DNA of 16,306 nucleotides. Origin: SH-MAG3 sp036374995. GTDB taxonomy: Bacteria; Gemmatimonadota; Gemmatimonadetes; Longimicrobiales; RSA9. The notes beneath the pieces are model-generated. The model worked only from the letters and a program-made list of their open reading frames with translations. It did no database searches and was not told the origin of the DNA. A program made the position numbers and the translations under genes. Below are positions 5,969 through 13,661 of this stretch, piece after piece; position 1 is the stretch's first letter, and each line of letters starts with the position of its first letter. The DNA lies in the NCBI GenBank assembly GCA_036374995.1, contig DASUSS010000091.1, forward strand, positions 1-16,306, read 5' to 3'.

Positions 5969-6777
5969 CGACTGCCGACGCCCTGCACCACGTGCTCTCG
6001 AGGACGCCGCGACCGGCACGCGCGAGCGCCCTGTCCGCGTCGCTGACGCTCGGCTGGCGTGCCCTGCTCAAGATCAAGCACGTGCCGTTCCAGCTCTTCG
6101 ACGTGACGGCTTTCCCGTTGATGATGACGCTGATGTTCACGCTGCTCTTCGGTGGGGCGCTCGCCGGGTCGCCCCGCGAATACATCCAGTTCCTGCTGCC
6201 CGGCATTGTCGTGCAGGCCGTCGTCTTCCTCACGGTCTACACCGGAGTCGGCCTCAATTCGGACATCTCGAAGGGGCTGTTCGACCGGTTCCGTTCGCTC
6301 CCCATCTGGCAGCCCGCGCCCATCGTGGGAGCCCTGCTCGGCGATGTGCTGCGGTACTCGATCGCCGCGCTCGTCGTCATTGCGCTCGGCGTCATCCTCG
6401 GCTTCCGGCCGGGCGGCGGCGCCATCGGCGTCGTCCTCGCCGTCGCCCTGATCCTCGTCTTCTCGTTCAGCATCTCGTGGATCTGGATGATCGTGGGGAT
6501 GATCGTGCAGACGCCGGAGTCCGTGATGACGTCGAGCTTCCTGCTGCTGTTCCCGCTCACGTTCGTCAGCAACATCTTCGTCGACCCGGCTACGATGCCG
6601 GGCTGGCTCCAGACGGTCGTCGCGCTCAACCCCGTGACGCACCTCGTCACCGCATCACGCAGCTTCATGCACGGCGGCATCGCGCTCGCGAGCATCGCGT
6701 GGGTGCTCGCGGCTTCCGCACTGACCGTCGCGATCTTCGCACCGATCGCACTGCGCATGTATCACCGGGAGCGGTGA
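5965..6777 (+). CDS. DrrB-type ABC-2 transporter permease
   Basis: 270 aa, the membrane half of the exporter. After a short cytoplasmic N-terminus it has about six hydrophobic segments: near 45-65, 75-95, 120-147, 152-180, 188-206 and 238-265. The loop after the second segment carries SKGLFDRFRSLPIWQPAPIV (102-121), the conserved DrrB/ABC-2 coupling-helix motif, followed by GDVLRY. The stretch LNPVTHLVTASRS (221-233) before the last segment is also typical. The ATG (5965) overlaps the ATPase stop by four bases (ATGA), so the two subunits are made together. One ATPase plus one permease would dimerise to a full transporter. The gene ends convergently with a minus-strand gene 73 bases away. Confidence 0.94.
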   Translation: MTTADALHHVLSRTPRPARASALSASLTLGWRALLKIKHVPFQLFDVTAFPLMMTLMFTLLFGGALAGSPREYIQFLLPGIVVQAVVFLTVYTGVGLNSDISKGLFDRFRSLPIWQPAPIVGALLGDVLRYSIAALVVIALGVILGFRPGGGAIGVVLAVALILVFSFSISWIWMIVGMIVQTPESVMTSSFLLLFPLTFVSNIFVDPATMPGWLQTVVALNPVTHLVTASRSFMHGGIALASIAWVLAASALTVAIFAPIALRMYHRER

Positions 6778-6833
6778 GCAGCCGCAGCCGTCGCTCGTGC
6801 GCCGGAGCCGGTCCGACCGTTTCGTCCGATGCG

Positions 6834-6850
6834 CGCCGGCCACACCGGCG
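6834..6850. terminator. GC hairpin between convergent genes, possible bidirectional terminator
   Basis: A perfect 6-base stem (CGCCGG/CCGGCG) with loop CCACA abuts the stop codon of the minus-strand gene at 6851 and follows the exporter by 57 bases. There is no T tract on either side, so the call is tentative. Confidence 0.3.
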
Positions 6851-7495
6851 TCAGGTGTCGGCCATGGGCGCGTCCAGCTCCGCCCAGTCGACGCCGAACT
6901 TCCCCTCGGACGGGCAGGCGCGCACGCGTGTCGGCTCGTCGCGCAGCGCCACATCCCACTCGGACATCCAGCAGCGCTCGAAGATCGAGCAGTAGCAGAA
7001 CGTCACCTGGATCCGGCTCCACGCCGGTGCCGCAAGGACATTCACCGCTTCCGGCGCACTCGTGGAGAACGCGGTGATCGCGATGTTCGGTGACATCACC
7101 CACCCCGAGCCGCGCACGACGCCTTCGTTGAATGCGGCGCGGCGCACCCCCTCGTCCGCCGAGAGGGCGGCGAGGAACTCACGCCAGGAACGCACGGGCT
7201 CGCCATCCACCCGCACGGCGAAATAACGGATCACGGCGGGTCCCACACCGGCATTCATGAGCGTGATCGCGAATCGGGGCGGATCCACACCGCGGCTCGG
7301 CCACGCCTGCACGTGCGGCCAGACGGATGCGGCGCGCTGATCGGCCGCCACGCGTGCCTGCCAGATCACCGCACCCGCCGTGATTCCGCTCAGCAGGATC
7401 GCGGACATGCCGATGATCGTGTTCGTTCGGATGCGCACGGCGCTCCTGCGTGTCCTCCCCGTGCGCTCCTCTCGAGCCTGCTCGCCTCCGCTCAT
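6851..7495 (-). CDS. Single-span membrane protein of unknown function
   Basis: 214 aa. I do not recognise a named family. A polar, arginine-rich N-terminus is followed by one hydrophobic segment (about 25-46, TIIGMSAILLSGITAGAVIW) and a soluble domain. That domain starts with VWPHVQAW, then FAITLMNAGVGPAVIRYFAV, a beta-rich pattern ('N-x-GVGPA-x-I') that I have seen in uncharacterised membrane-anchored proteins. The late part has four cysteines (FCYCSIFERCW and RACPSE) that might form disulfides or bind a metal. The ATG at 7495 overlaps the upstream gene stop by four bases (ATGA), which selects it over earlier in-frame starts, and implies co-production with the flavin split-barrel protein. 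A membrane-anchored extracytoplasmic domain is inferred. Confidence 0.7.
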   Translation of the reverse strand: MSGGEQAREERTGRTRRSAVRIRTNTIIGMSAILLSGITAGAVIWQARVAADQRAASVWPHVQAWPSRGVDPPRFAITLMNAGVGPAVIRYFAVRVDGEPVRSWREFLAALSADEGVRRAAFNEGVVRGSGWVMSPNIAITAFSTSAPEAVNVLAAPAWSRIQVTFCYCSIFERCWMSEWDVALRDEPTRVRACPSEGKFGVDWAELDAPMADT

Positions 7496-8094
7496 GGAGT
7501 CCGCACTCTTGCCGGGTCCTGCGCCGGCAGCACGTCCGCCGCCCAGCTCGCCTGCTTCCATGCCGGGACCGGCGTCTCGCATTCCGGTCGCGGCACGAAC
7601 TGCGAGCGTTCGACGAGCTGGTACCTGTGGATGTACCGCGGGCAGTTCGGATAGATGCGGCGGGCCTCCACCCGCACCACGAACTGAGCTTCCGGGTAGT
7701 GCGCGAGGAGCGGGTCTTCCGCCAGGATCTGCGCGGCACCATCGACGCGCATGCGGCGCTGCAACTCGAAGTCGATGAACAGCAGGCCGACGGCGCGCGT
7801 CTCGGCCAGGTTGCCCATGGACAGATACATGCCGTTGCCGTCGTAGTTCGGGAAGACGAGCGTGCGCTCATCGATCACCCGGACGAAGCCGGGATCGCCG
7901 CCCTTGTACGAGCAGGTCGGCTGGCCTTCGGCATCGGCCGTCGCGAGGAAGAACATGTCGAGCCGTTCGATGAAGCTGCGATCGTCCGCCGTGAACCGGT
8001 CATGCACCTTGACGTCGGCGAGCCGATCCGCGAGACGGCGCGTATCGAACCGGTCCTGGAGCGCACGGCTCGCGGGTGAGTAGGCGAGAGGCAT
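7492..8094 (-). CDS. Pyridoxamine 5'-phosphate oxidase-like (FMN split-barrel) protein
   Basis: 200 aa. Probably binds FMN or F420 and may act as a small redox enzyme; the substrate is unknown. The split-barrel pattern is visible: FIERLDMFFLATADAEGQPT (core strands, about 65-84), GGDPGFVRVIDERTLVFPNY (89-108), and GNGMYLSMGNLAETRAVGLL (110-129), in which the backbone region binds the flavin phosphate. The C-terminal PNCPRYIHRYQL is common to a subgroup of about 200 aa. The ATG at 8094 follows AGGTG with normal spacing; the longer open frame up to 8181 crosses the intergenic hairpin and was not used. It is the first gene of a pair with the membrane protein, and is separated from the NmrA gene by 58 bases. 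Confidence 0.85.
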   Translation of the reverse strand: MPLAYSPASRALQDRFDTRRLADRLADVKVHDRFTADDRSFIERLDMFFLATADAEGQPTCSYKGGDPGFVRVIDERTLVFPNYDGNGMYLSMGNLAETRAVGLLFIDFELQRRMRVDGAAQILAEDPLLAHYPEAQFVVRVEARRIYPNCPRYIHRYQLVERSQFVPRPECETPVPAWKQASWAADVLPAQDPARVRTP

Positions 8095-8128
8095 GGCGCA
8101 CCTGTTCTGTCCTTGAATGTACGCGCGT

Positions 8129-8145
8129 CCGGATCCAGTATCCGG
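8129..8145. terminator. Hairpin between the NmrA-like gene and the flavin protein gene
   Basis: A perfect 6-base stem (CCGGAT/ATCCGG) with a 5-base loop sits 7 bases after the NmrA-like stop on the minus strand. No T tract follows. It may end the TPR-NmrA transcript or just stabilise its 3' end. Confidence 0.3.
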
Positions 8146-8152
8146 TCGCTGC

Positions 8153-9025
8153 TCAGGCGGATTGCAGTGGAGCCGCAGCAAACCGTGCGCGGGCGAACTC
8201 CTGCGCAGTCGTCAGCCGAACGCCATAACGTTCCGCCGTCTCGCCCATCGGGATCACGGAGTCATAGCTCTCGAGCGCGGCGGCAATACCCCACACGGGC
8301 TCCGGCACACCCGGGATCGGCTTGCCCGGCGCGACGCTCCGGATCGGGAACGAGCGACCTGCTGCTGCCTCGTAGCTCCGGACGACGTCGCGGAACGTGA
8401 GTGCTTCCGGTCCGCCGATCACCATGGTCGCGTTGCGCGCCGCGGGATTCTGCGTCGCTGCGATCGCGAATCGGGTGACATCCTGCTCTGCCACGAACGC
8501 GTGCCGGCACCGCGACTCCCCCACGAGCGTCACCGGCTCGCCGGAGAACGCCGGTCGTTCGATCAGCATCGGGAACCAGACATCCATGAACGCGTTCGGC
8601 TGGAGGATCGTCCAGACCAGGCCACTCTCCTGCAGCCGCTGCTCGGTCATCCCCTTCGCGCGGAACACCGGTACCGGGCTGTCCGCGGCGGCGCCGAGAG
8701 TGGACACGAAGATGAAATGCCGGACACCGGCCACCTGCGCCGCCCGCACCAGGTTCTCGTTGCCGCGCAGATCCACGTTCTCGATGCTGTCATCCCCTCG
8801 CCTGGAGGCGCTCGCCGTCGTGATGACCACGTCGGCTCCGCGGCATGCGAGCTCCAGGCTCGCAGGCTCCTTCAGATCACCGAGGACCACTTCTGCGCCG
8901 GCTCGCCGGAGCGGCTCGTGCTGCGAGCTCGTGCGGACCAGTGCCCGTACCGCATCGCCGCGCTCGCGGAGGCCGCGTACGATCCTGCCCCCGAGTGAGC
9001 CGGTTGCACCTGCCACCACGATCAT
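8153..9025 (-). CDS. NmrA-like NAD(P)-binding (atypical SDR) protein
   Basis: 290 aa, cytoplasmic. The N-terminal Rossmann fold has the dinucleotide motif GATGSLGG (6-13) and an arginine-containing second strand (ALVRTS) that suggests NADP(H). Later motifs are VVLGDL (about 46-51), ADVVITTAS, and HFIFVSTLGA, where the catalytic Tyr-x-x-x-Lys of classical SDRs is absent, as in NmrA/HSCARG-type sensors and isoflavone-reductase-like proteins. The C-terminal half carries GLVWTILQPNAFMDVW and a helical substrate domain. It may sense redox state or reduce an unidentified substrate. The ATG overlaps the TPR gene stop by four bases (ATGA), with GGAGAG just upstream, so it is the second gene of that operon. 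Confidence 0.88.
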   Translation of the reverse strand: MIVVAGATGSLGGRIVRGLRERGDAVRALVRTSSQHEPLRRAGAEVVLGDLKEPASLELACRGADVVITTASASRRGDDSIENVDLRGNENLVRAAQVAGVRHFIFVSTLGAAADSPVPVFRAKGMTEQRLQESGLVWTILQPNAFMDVWFPMLIERPAFSGEPVTLVGESRCRHAFVAEQDVTRFAIAATQNPAARNATMVIGGPEALTFRDVVRSYEAAAGRSFPIRSVAPGKPIPGVPEPVWGIAAALESYDSVIPMGETAERYGVRLTTAQEFARARFAAAPLQSA

Positions 9026-10707
9026 GGTTCTCTCCGGAAATCGCGCCCGTCAGGGAGAGGCGTGCGCCGCGCTCCGCCCGGGCGGGAGACATACGCGCGC
9101 GCCTCCCGCATCGCCGCCGGGCGTGCGCCGCGGTCACCCAGCTCCAGCAGCTCCCGATAGTACACCTGCGCCGCAGCACCATGGCCCGATGCGCGCGCAG
9201 CCCGCGCAGCACCGAGCACGCCGTTGAAGCGGCGCGGGTAGAGCTCGAGCGAGTGCCGGTAGGCAGCGAGCGCCTCTGCCGGCCGCGACTGTTCCAGCAG
9301 CAGATCACCCAGGAGCTCGTATCCCGGCAGCGTGGGTCCCGGCGTCACTGCGTGCTTCGGTGTCGCCGCCTCGAGCGCCGCCGCCTGGCGCATCAGCGCG
9401 GCGCTGCTCTGCGTGTCCTGCTCCGCCTGAGCGATCCATGCGTTCACCTCGAGCCTGAGAATGCGGATGTTGCGCGCGAAGAGCGCTTCGCCCGCACTCG
9501 CAGCCGCCGCTTCGAGCGCCTCGAGCCTGCCCGCCGCCGCACCGGCGTCGTCGAATCGGATCTGGCGTGCAGCTCCGAGGCCGCGGGCGTACCACGTCAC
9601 CGCCTCCGGCCAGGTGAACCGATCCCAGTCGAGCGACTCTGGCACCCGTGGCTCCAGCGCCATGGCCTCCTCCCAGGCCTGCCGTTCCAGCGCGTAGCGC
9701 GCGCTCGTCGAGGCGAGATGGAAGGCGGTCTTCAACGTCGGCTGGAGCCGTGCGGTGTCGTGCAATCGCTTCAGTTGCGCCGCCGCCTCGGCATCCGCCC
9801 CCTGCTGCAGGTACGCGTAGAGCAGATACTCGATCGCGTGCGGGAACTCGTCCCAGACGAACTCGCCTCGCTCTCCGGCCGGATGCTCCAGCGCTGCCTC
9901 CGCCGCCAGCAGATTGCCGCGAATGACCGCACCCCAGTCGCCGAGCCGCGTGTAGATGTGCGTCGGCATGTGCAGCGCGTGCGGATTGTGTGGCGCCGTC
10001 GTCTCGTACTTCCGGATGATCTCCAGGAACTGGCGCTCCCTGCCCGGCACGTCGTTCGCATGCACCAGATAATGCATGGCTCCGGGGTGATCCGGGTTCC
10101 GCTCGTACACGGCCAGCAGAAATGCGGCCGCGCGCTCGGCATGCGCGAGCGACACCGTGTCGGCCGGAGCGACGGCCAGGTGCGCCAGCGCGTAGAATGC
10201 CGCGATCTCCGGATCATCCGGGAATGCGGCACGGACCCGCTCCATCGCGCGCTCCCACCGGTGGATTCGATCCCAGTAATCCCGCGCATCCGGATCGAAG
10301 AACGCCGCGGCCGCAGCGACGAGCTCGCGCTCGCGCGCGGTCGGCGGCTCGAGAGACCTGGCCGCCCGCACCGCCTCCCAGCCACGTCTGAGCTCGGGCG
10401 GGCCGGGCCGCGTCGGCCATAGTGGCTGGAACAGCGTCATCGCGATCCCCCAGTGCGCCATTGCGCACCCCGGATCCAGCTCCACCGTCCGCTCGAACGA
10501 CTCCCGCGCGCGCGGATAAGTCATGTGATGGAGCAGCGCGATGCCGCGATTGAACTCGACCTGTGCTTCCGCCGAGCACGAGACCGGGAAGTCGACCGTA
10601 CCGAGGCCGGCGTGCTCCCGGTCCTGACCGTGCAGACCACCGGCCGCACTGCCGATCCACGCCATGCCGACGATGAGCCGGCACCGCCCCCTGCGTAGCA
10701 TTCTCAT
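9022..10707 (-). CDS. Secreted or periplasmic tetratricopeptide-repeat protein
   Basis: 561 aa. An arginine-rich start and a hydrophobic stretch (IVGMAWIGSAAGG, about 12-24) ending near LHG-Q form a signal peptide. The mature protein is almost wholly helical. TPR-like units are visible in AQVEFNRGIALLHHMTYPRA with RESFERTVELDPGCAMAHWG (start) and in RPAEALAAYRHSLELYPRRF (end). A conserved block, HALHMPTHIYTRLGDWGAVI (about 242-261), with two histidines and preceded by AMHYLVHANDVPG, marks a widespread family of uncharacterised TPR proteins in Gemmatimonadota- and Acidobacteria-like genomes. ATG 10707 follows GGGAGG with a 6-base gap, so I chose it over the upstream start. It is the first gene of the pair with the NmrA-like gene. 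TPRs imply protein binding; the partner is unknown. Confidence 0.85.
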   Translation of the reverse strand: MRMLRRGRCRLIVGMAWIGSAAGGLHGQDREHAGLGTVDFPVSCSAEAQVEFNRGIALLHHMTYPRARESFERTVELDPGCAMAHWGIAMTLFQPLWPTRPGPPELRRGWEAVRAARSLEPPTARERELVAAAAAFFDPDARDYWDRIHRWERAMERVRAAFPDDPEIAAFYALAHLAVAPADTVSLAHAERAAAFLLAVYERNPDHPGAMHYLVHANDVPGRERQFLEIIRKYETTAPHNPHALHMPTHIYTRLGDWGAVIRGNLLAAEAALEHPAGERGEFVWDEFPHAIEYLLYAYLQQGADAEAAAQLKRLHDTARLQPTLKTAFHLASTSARYALERQAWEEAMALEPRVPESLDWDRFTWPEAVTWYARGLGAARQIRFDDAGAAAGRLEALEAAAASAGEALFARNIRILRLEVNAWIAQAEQDTQSSAALMRQAAALEAATPKHAVTPGPTLPGYELLGDLLLEQSRPAEALAAYRHSLELYPRRFNGVLGAARAARASGHGAAAQVYYRELLELGDRGARPAAMREARAYVSRPGGARRTPLPDGRDFRREP

Positions 10708-10892
10708 GGCTGTCCTCCCTTCACCGTGCTCCTCGCGCCGCTGACGCAACCACGGACACGAGGAGGTCAGGTCACGCTGCCATGAACTCGCGAACGCGCC
10801 GACACGACCATCGATTCCGCCGCAGCCGCGACGGCGGCACGGCCGCGACTCAGAGGAGGAGTCTCACGCCCGCGATGCGCGCCGACCGCACC
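10708..10892. other. Intergenic gap upstream of the TPR gene
   Basis: This 185-base stretch contains a strong ribosome site just before 10707 and two copies of GCCGCGAC near 10822-10850. I see no clear promoter, terminator or small gene, though the TPR-operon promoter must lie here or close by. Confidence 0.45.
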
Positions 10893-11159
10893 TCACACCT
10901 CGCGCCGGCGGCGGTGACCGGGTGATGTGTCGATCAACAGTGCGACGATCAGACCGACGATCTGCCACAGACCCCACTGACCGCCGTACCAGTTGTGAAC
11001 GGCGGAATACCAGAGCAGGGTCGTCGGCAGGAAGATGAAACCGAGCACGGGCCACAGCATCGTATCGAACACACCGGCGAACCAGTCGGTCAGCAACCAG
11101 AGTGCGACAATGACGCCGCGCGGAATCACCAGCGCGATCACGACGAATAGACAGGGCAT
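10893..11159 (-). CDS. Small three-helix membrane protein of unknown function
   Basis: 88 aa. Three hydrophobic segments are visible: about 3-23 (CLFVVIALVIPRGVIVALWL), 33-50 (TMLWPVLGFIFLPTTLLWYS) and 61-78 (GLWQIVGLIVALLID), with a basic C-terminal tail (GHRRRREV). The pattern PR-x-x-x-x-x-LWL-x-TDWF followed by FLP and NWYGGQWG recurs in a widespread family of inner-membrane proteins of about 90 aa with no known function. The ATG at 11159 lies 7 bases after the SRPBCC stop, so it is the last gene of the six-gene run. The ribosome site is distant (GGGAG, about 11 bases), so coupling to the previous gene is likely. The long upstream open frame to 11279 is a shadow of the SRPBCC gene. Confidence 0.75.
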   Translation of the reverse strand: MPCLFVVIALVIPRGVIVALWLLTDWFAGVFDTMLWPVLGFIFLPTTLLWYSAVHNWYGGQWGLWQIVGLIVALLIDTSPGHRRRREV

Positions 11160-11166
11160 TGACGGA

Positions 11167-11631
11167 TCAGCTCCCTTCCGGTCCGGCGGCTGCGACCTCG
11201 GCCAGCTGCGCCAGCTCCCGCTGATAGACCGGCCGCAGCATCCGCGGCATGAGCCACCGCTCGACGGCCCCCGGCACACCCGTTCGCGCCGGCAGCTCCG
11301 TCGCGATCGTCACGTTCGTGTGCTGCCCGTCGGAGTGCGGCTCCACGATGAAGCTGGTGACATAACCGTTCTCATTTGTTTCGACCAGTACGCGGCCCGG
11401 ATCCGGCTCCGTCACGACCGCCCGGTATGCCTGCACCAGGCCCAGCACCCGCATGCGCACGCGGATGATCGTCCCCTCGCCGATCCCGCCCTGCTCCACT
11501 GTCAGATCGACGAACGGCGGTTTCGGCAGGATGCTCGCGTGGCCACGATGGTAGTCCGCGAGGATCGCATAGAGATTCTGCGGCGGCGCGTCGATGAGTG
11601 CGGACTCGGAGAACCGATAGTTGGGCATCAT
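11167..11631 (-). CDS. SRPBCC family (START/polyketide cyclase-like) protein
   Basis: 154 aa, a soluble protein with the helix-grip fold that encloses a hydrophobic ligand. Typical signs are the first strand FSESALIDAPPQNLYAILAD (about 7-26), VEQGGIGEGTIIRVRMRVLG (45-64), a strand TEPDPGRVLVETN, and the long C-terminal helix RMLRPVYQRELAQLAEVA. No catalytic residues are obvious; ligand and reaction are unknown. Two adjacent ATGs (11631 and 11628) could start it; neither has a strong ribosome site. It is 39 bases after the DinB-like stop and 7 before the small membrane protein, in the middle of the operon that starts with DUF4383. Confidence 0.85.
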   Translation of the reverse strand: MMPNYRFSESALIDAPPQNLYAILADYHRGHASILPKPPFVDLTVEQGGIGEGTIIRVRMRVLGLVQAYRAVVTEPDPGRVLVETNENGYVTSFIVEPHSDGQHTNVTIATELPARTGVPGAVERWLMPRMLRPVYQRELAQLAEVAAAGPEGS

Positions 11632-11670
11632 CCTGACTGAATGCGCGACCGGGAGCCGGACTGCTCGAGA

Positions 11671-12255
11671 TCAGGCGGACGGCAGATCGTGAGCGAACCG
11701 CGGCAGCCGTCGCTTCGCGGCGGCCACGTGATGCAGATTGTGGTACAGCGTGAAGAACAGCATCTCGCGAGCCGTGAGCATGCCGAGCAGCGGATGCGGC
11801 AGTCGGATCCGATCGAGGTCACGCTCACTCCACCGTTCCGCGTGTGCGCGCAACCGCAGATTCACGCGTGCCCAGCGCGCCAGGATCGCTGCTCGATGCT
11901 CCGCGATGCGGGTCCCCATCAGCTCGTTCCGTTCGGGGACGAAGACGCCGCTCGCACGCGCGCCGCGGCTCAGCTGATCACGGTAGTGATTCTGCAGCTC
12001 CGCGTAGGATCGCGACGGGCGGCGCGCACGGCCGAAACGCAGCCGGAGCATCCAGCGCCGCATGGAGAATCCGCGCGCGACCGCCGCAACGGACGTGCAC
12101 AGGTGCTGGAGGTGCTCGGCCGGCGTCCAGGCGTCCTGAACGCGCAGCACGAGCTCGTCGTCGGAGAGCGAGCCGAAGAACGCCGCGACCTCGGACTCGA
12201 CCTCCGCCAGCGACCGGACGATCTCCGGCCGACCGTACGGCTGTGCGAGCTGCAT
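11671..12255 (-). CDS. DinB-like protein (second of a tandem pair)
   Basis: 194 aa from ATG 12255. DinB-like four-helix proteins hold a metal with three histidines and are often bacillithiol- or mycothiol-dependent enzymes, or of unknown role. Visible marks: WTPAEHLQHL (43-52) with the first ligand, likely H48, and FFTLYHNLHHVAAAKRR (about 167-183) with H172/H176 as the other two. The start is ambiguous: GTG 12267, GTG 12264 (overlapping the preceding stop as GTGA) and ATG 12255 are in frame. I chose the ATG because GGTGA lies 5 bases before it. It follows another DinB gene directly. The two share little sequence beyond the metal motif, so this does not look like a recent duplication. Confidence 0.8.
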   Translation of the reverse strand: MQLAQPYGRPEIVRSLAEVESEVAAFFGSLSDDELVLRVQDAWTPAEHLQHLCTSVAAVARGFSMRRWMLRLRFGRARRPSRSYAELQNHYRDQLSRGARASGVFVPERNELMGTRIAEHRAAILARWARVNLRLRAHAERWSERDLDRIRLPHPLLGMLTAREMLFFTLYHNLHHVAAAKRRLPRFAHDLPSA

Positions 12256-12260
12256 GGTGG

Positions 12261-12749
12261 TCACCACTTCTCATCGGCCGTCGGCCCGTAGATCTGCGGG
12301 AGCGCCACGTCGAGCAGTCGCAGATACACGGTGAGCTGGCCGCGGTGATGGATCAGGTGGCTCAGGTGCCCCCTCACTACTTCCCCGCGCGGCGCCGTGA
12401 ACAGCACCTGTTCCCCCATGCGGAGGGACCACGGCTCGTCGAGTGCTGCACCCGTGACGCTCTCGAGATCCTTGCGCGACCGCGCGACGTTCTCGTCGAA
12501 TTGGCGGAGCAGTGTATCCGTCGTCTCGAAACTGTATCCGCCGCCTCCGGCGAGGTCGATGAACGGGTCCCGCAGCGAGCGCCCGATCCAGCCAGGCATC
12601 CAGGAAACCAGCTGCGCGAGATGACCGAGCGCGAACGATTTCTCGTGCGGCTTCCACTGTGCGTGCTCCGACGGCACACGCTCCAGCAGCCGCCGCGTCG
12701 AAGCCATCTCCTGATCGTACTCCTTCAACGGAATGGCCGTCTCACCCAC
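12261..12749 (-). CDS. DinB family protein (first of a tandem pair), GTG start
   Basis: 162 aa. The GTG at 12749 lies 4 bases after GGGAGG on the minus strand, and no ATG nearby is as well placed. The DinB four-helix signature is strong: KPHEKSFALGHLAQL (33-47), with first metal ligand H43, and HLSHLIHHRGQLTVYLRLLD (128-147), with H131 and H135. The HRGQL-x-x-YLR motif is the hallmark of the DinB/DUF664 clan. It would be a cytoplasmic metal-dependent transferase or hydrolase, substrate unknown. It lies 15 bases after TspO and directly before a second DinB gene, so it is part of the same transcript. Confidence 0.9.
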   Translation of the reverse strand: MGETAIPLKEYDQEMASTRRLLERVPSEHAQWKPHEKSFALGHLAQLVSWMPGWIGRSLRDPFIDLAGGGGYSFETTDTLLRQFDENVARSRKDLESVTGAALDEPWSLRMGEQVLFTAPRGEVVRGHLSHLIHHRGQLTVYLRLLDVALPQIYGPTADEKW

Positions 12750-12764
12750 GTGTCCTCCCCGAGG

Positions 12765-13232
12765 TCAGTTCAAGCGCCAGATCTGCCAGTTCAGTGCGGC
12801 CGCGAAGCTGACCCACGCGAGGTACGGCAGCAGGAGCCAACCGGCAAGCGGCCGCACGCGCCAGAACAGCGCCGTCGTGGCCAGAATGACCGCCCACAGG
12901 ACCGCAATGTCGATCAGCGCGAGGTCCGGCCGCTCCAGCCCGAAGAACAGCCACGACCACGCCGCGTTCAGGGCGAGCTGGATCACGAACAGCACGAGTG
13001 CCGGACCCACGGCGGTGACCGCGCGGCGCTTCCAGACGAGCCACGCCGCAACGGCCATCATCGCATAGAGCACCGTCCACACCGGACCGAACACTGCACC
13101 CGGTGGTGTCCACGGGGGCTTCTCCAGACCGGCGTACCATGCTCCGGGCATGAACTGCGACCCGACCGCGGCCGCACCGAAGCACACTGCCAGTGCCGCG
13201 ATCAGTCCGAGCAGATCCCGACGATTCATCAT
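12765..13232 (-). CDS. tspO: TspO/MBR family membrane protein
   Basis: 155 aa, five-helix membrane protein. TspO binds tetrapyrroles and related ligands and modulates porphyrin handling or oxidative stress. The signature is clear: WYAGLEKPPWTPPGAVFGPV (about 32-51) then W and LYAMM, QLALNAAWSWLFF (84-96), and PYLAWVSFAAALNWQIWRLN at the C-terminus, with aromatic ligand-binding residues intact. Length is normal. Two adjacent ATGs (13232 and 13229) are possible; AGGAT sits 5 bases before the second. The gene is 21 bases after DUF4383 and 15 before the first DinB gene, within the six-gene run. Confidence 0.95.
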   Translation of the reverse strand: MMNRRDLLGLIAALAVCFGAAAVGSQFMPGAWYAGLEKPPWTPPGAVFGPVWTVLYAMMAVAAWLVWKRRAVTAVGPALVLFVIQLALNAAWSWLFFGLERPDLALIDIAVLWAVILATTALFWRVRPLAGWLLLPYLAWVSFAAALNWQIWRLN

Positions 13233-13253
13233 GATCCTGCGCTCAACTCCTCA

Positions 13254-13661
13254 TCACGCCGGCACGACCGGATGGGCCGCCGCGCGCCCGGCAAAACCGA
13301 TGTACGCGAGCCCGAGCGCCAGCAGCGCATGCAGCCAGATGTCGTTCCCGCCAATGGGAACGAAACCGAACAGCGTCGGCGACAGGAACGCGAGCACGAC
13401 GAGCGCTCCATAGATCACCGCGCCGAACCTGCCGTAACTCCGCGAGGCGTCCGTGCTGCGCGACGCGGCGAGTCCCCACACGCCGAACACCAGATGAACC
13501 AGGTTGTGGAGGAGGTTGACGGGGAAGAGACCGAACAGCATGCCCGCCGTCTCCATGTCCGCATCCATCGACATGCCGTTCTCCACGAACAGGCCCAGGA
13601 CTCCCACCAGCAGGAATACGATACCGAACACCAGGGCTCCCCACTGCGCCGTGTTCCGCAT
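13254..13661 (-). CDS. DUF4383 family membrane protein
   Basis: 135 aa with four hydrophobic segments: about 7-27, 41-65 (LFGLFPVNLLHNLVHLVFGV), 80-100 and 108-124. The motif NLLHNLVHLVFGVWGL, with its paired histidines, is the hallmark of DUF4383; the function of the family is unknown. ATG 13661 follows GGGAGG with a 6-base gap. It is the first gene of the DUF4383-TspO-DinB-DinB-SRPBCC-membrane protein run. A possible -10 element (TATCTT, 13739-13734 on the minus strand) lies about 75 bases upstream. Confidence 0.88.
   Translation of the reverse strand: MRNTAQWGALVFGIVFLLVGVLGLFVENGMSMDADMETAGMLFGLFPVNLLHNLVHLVFGVWGLAASRSTDASRSYGRFGAVIYGALVVLAFLSPTLFGFVPIGGNDIWLHALLALGLAYIGFAGRAAAHPVVPA

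Noticed and set aside
5896..6642. Minus-strand open frame rich in Asp, Glu and Arg
   Set aside because: It is opposite the DrrB gene, whose membrane segments and motifs are unambiguous; the acidic composition is a mirror of the hydrophobic codons.
7956..7982. TGTCGA followed after 17 bases by CGAT on the plus strand
   Set aside because: It lies inside and antisense to the flavin split-barrel gene, and CGAT departs from the CGA/TC -10 motif; chance occurrence is likely.
10849..10865. GACTC/GAGTC hairpin between the TPR gene and the small membrane gene
   Set aside because: The stem is only 5 bases with a 7-base loop and no T tract; no strong support.
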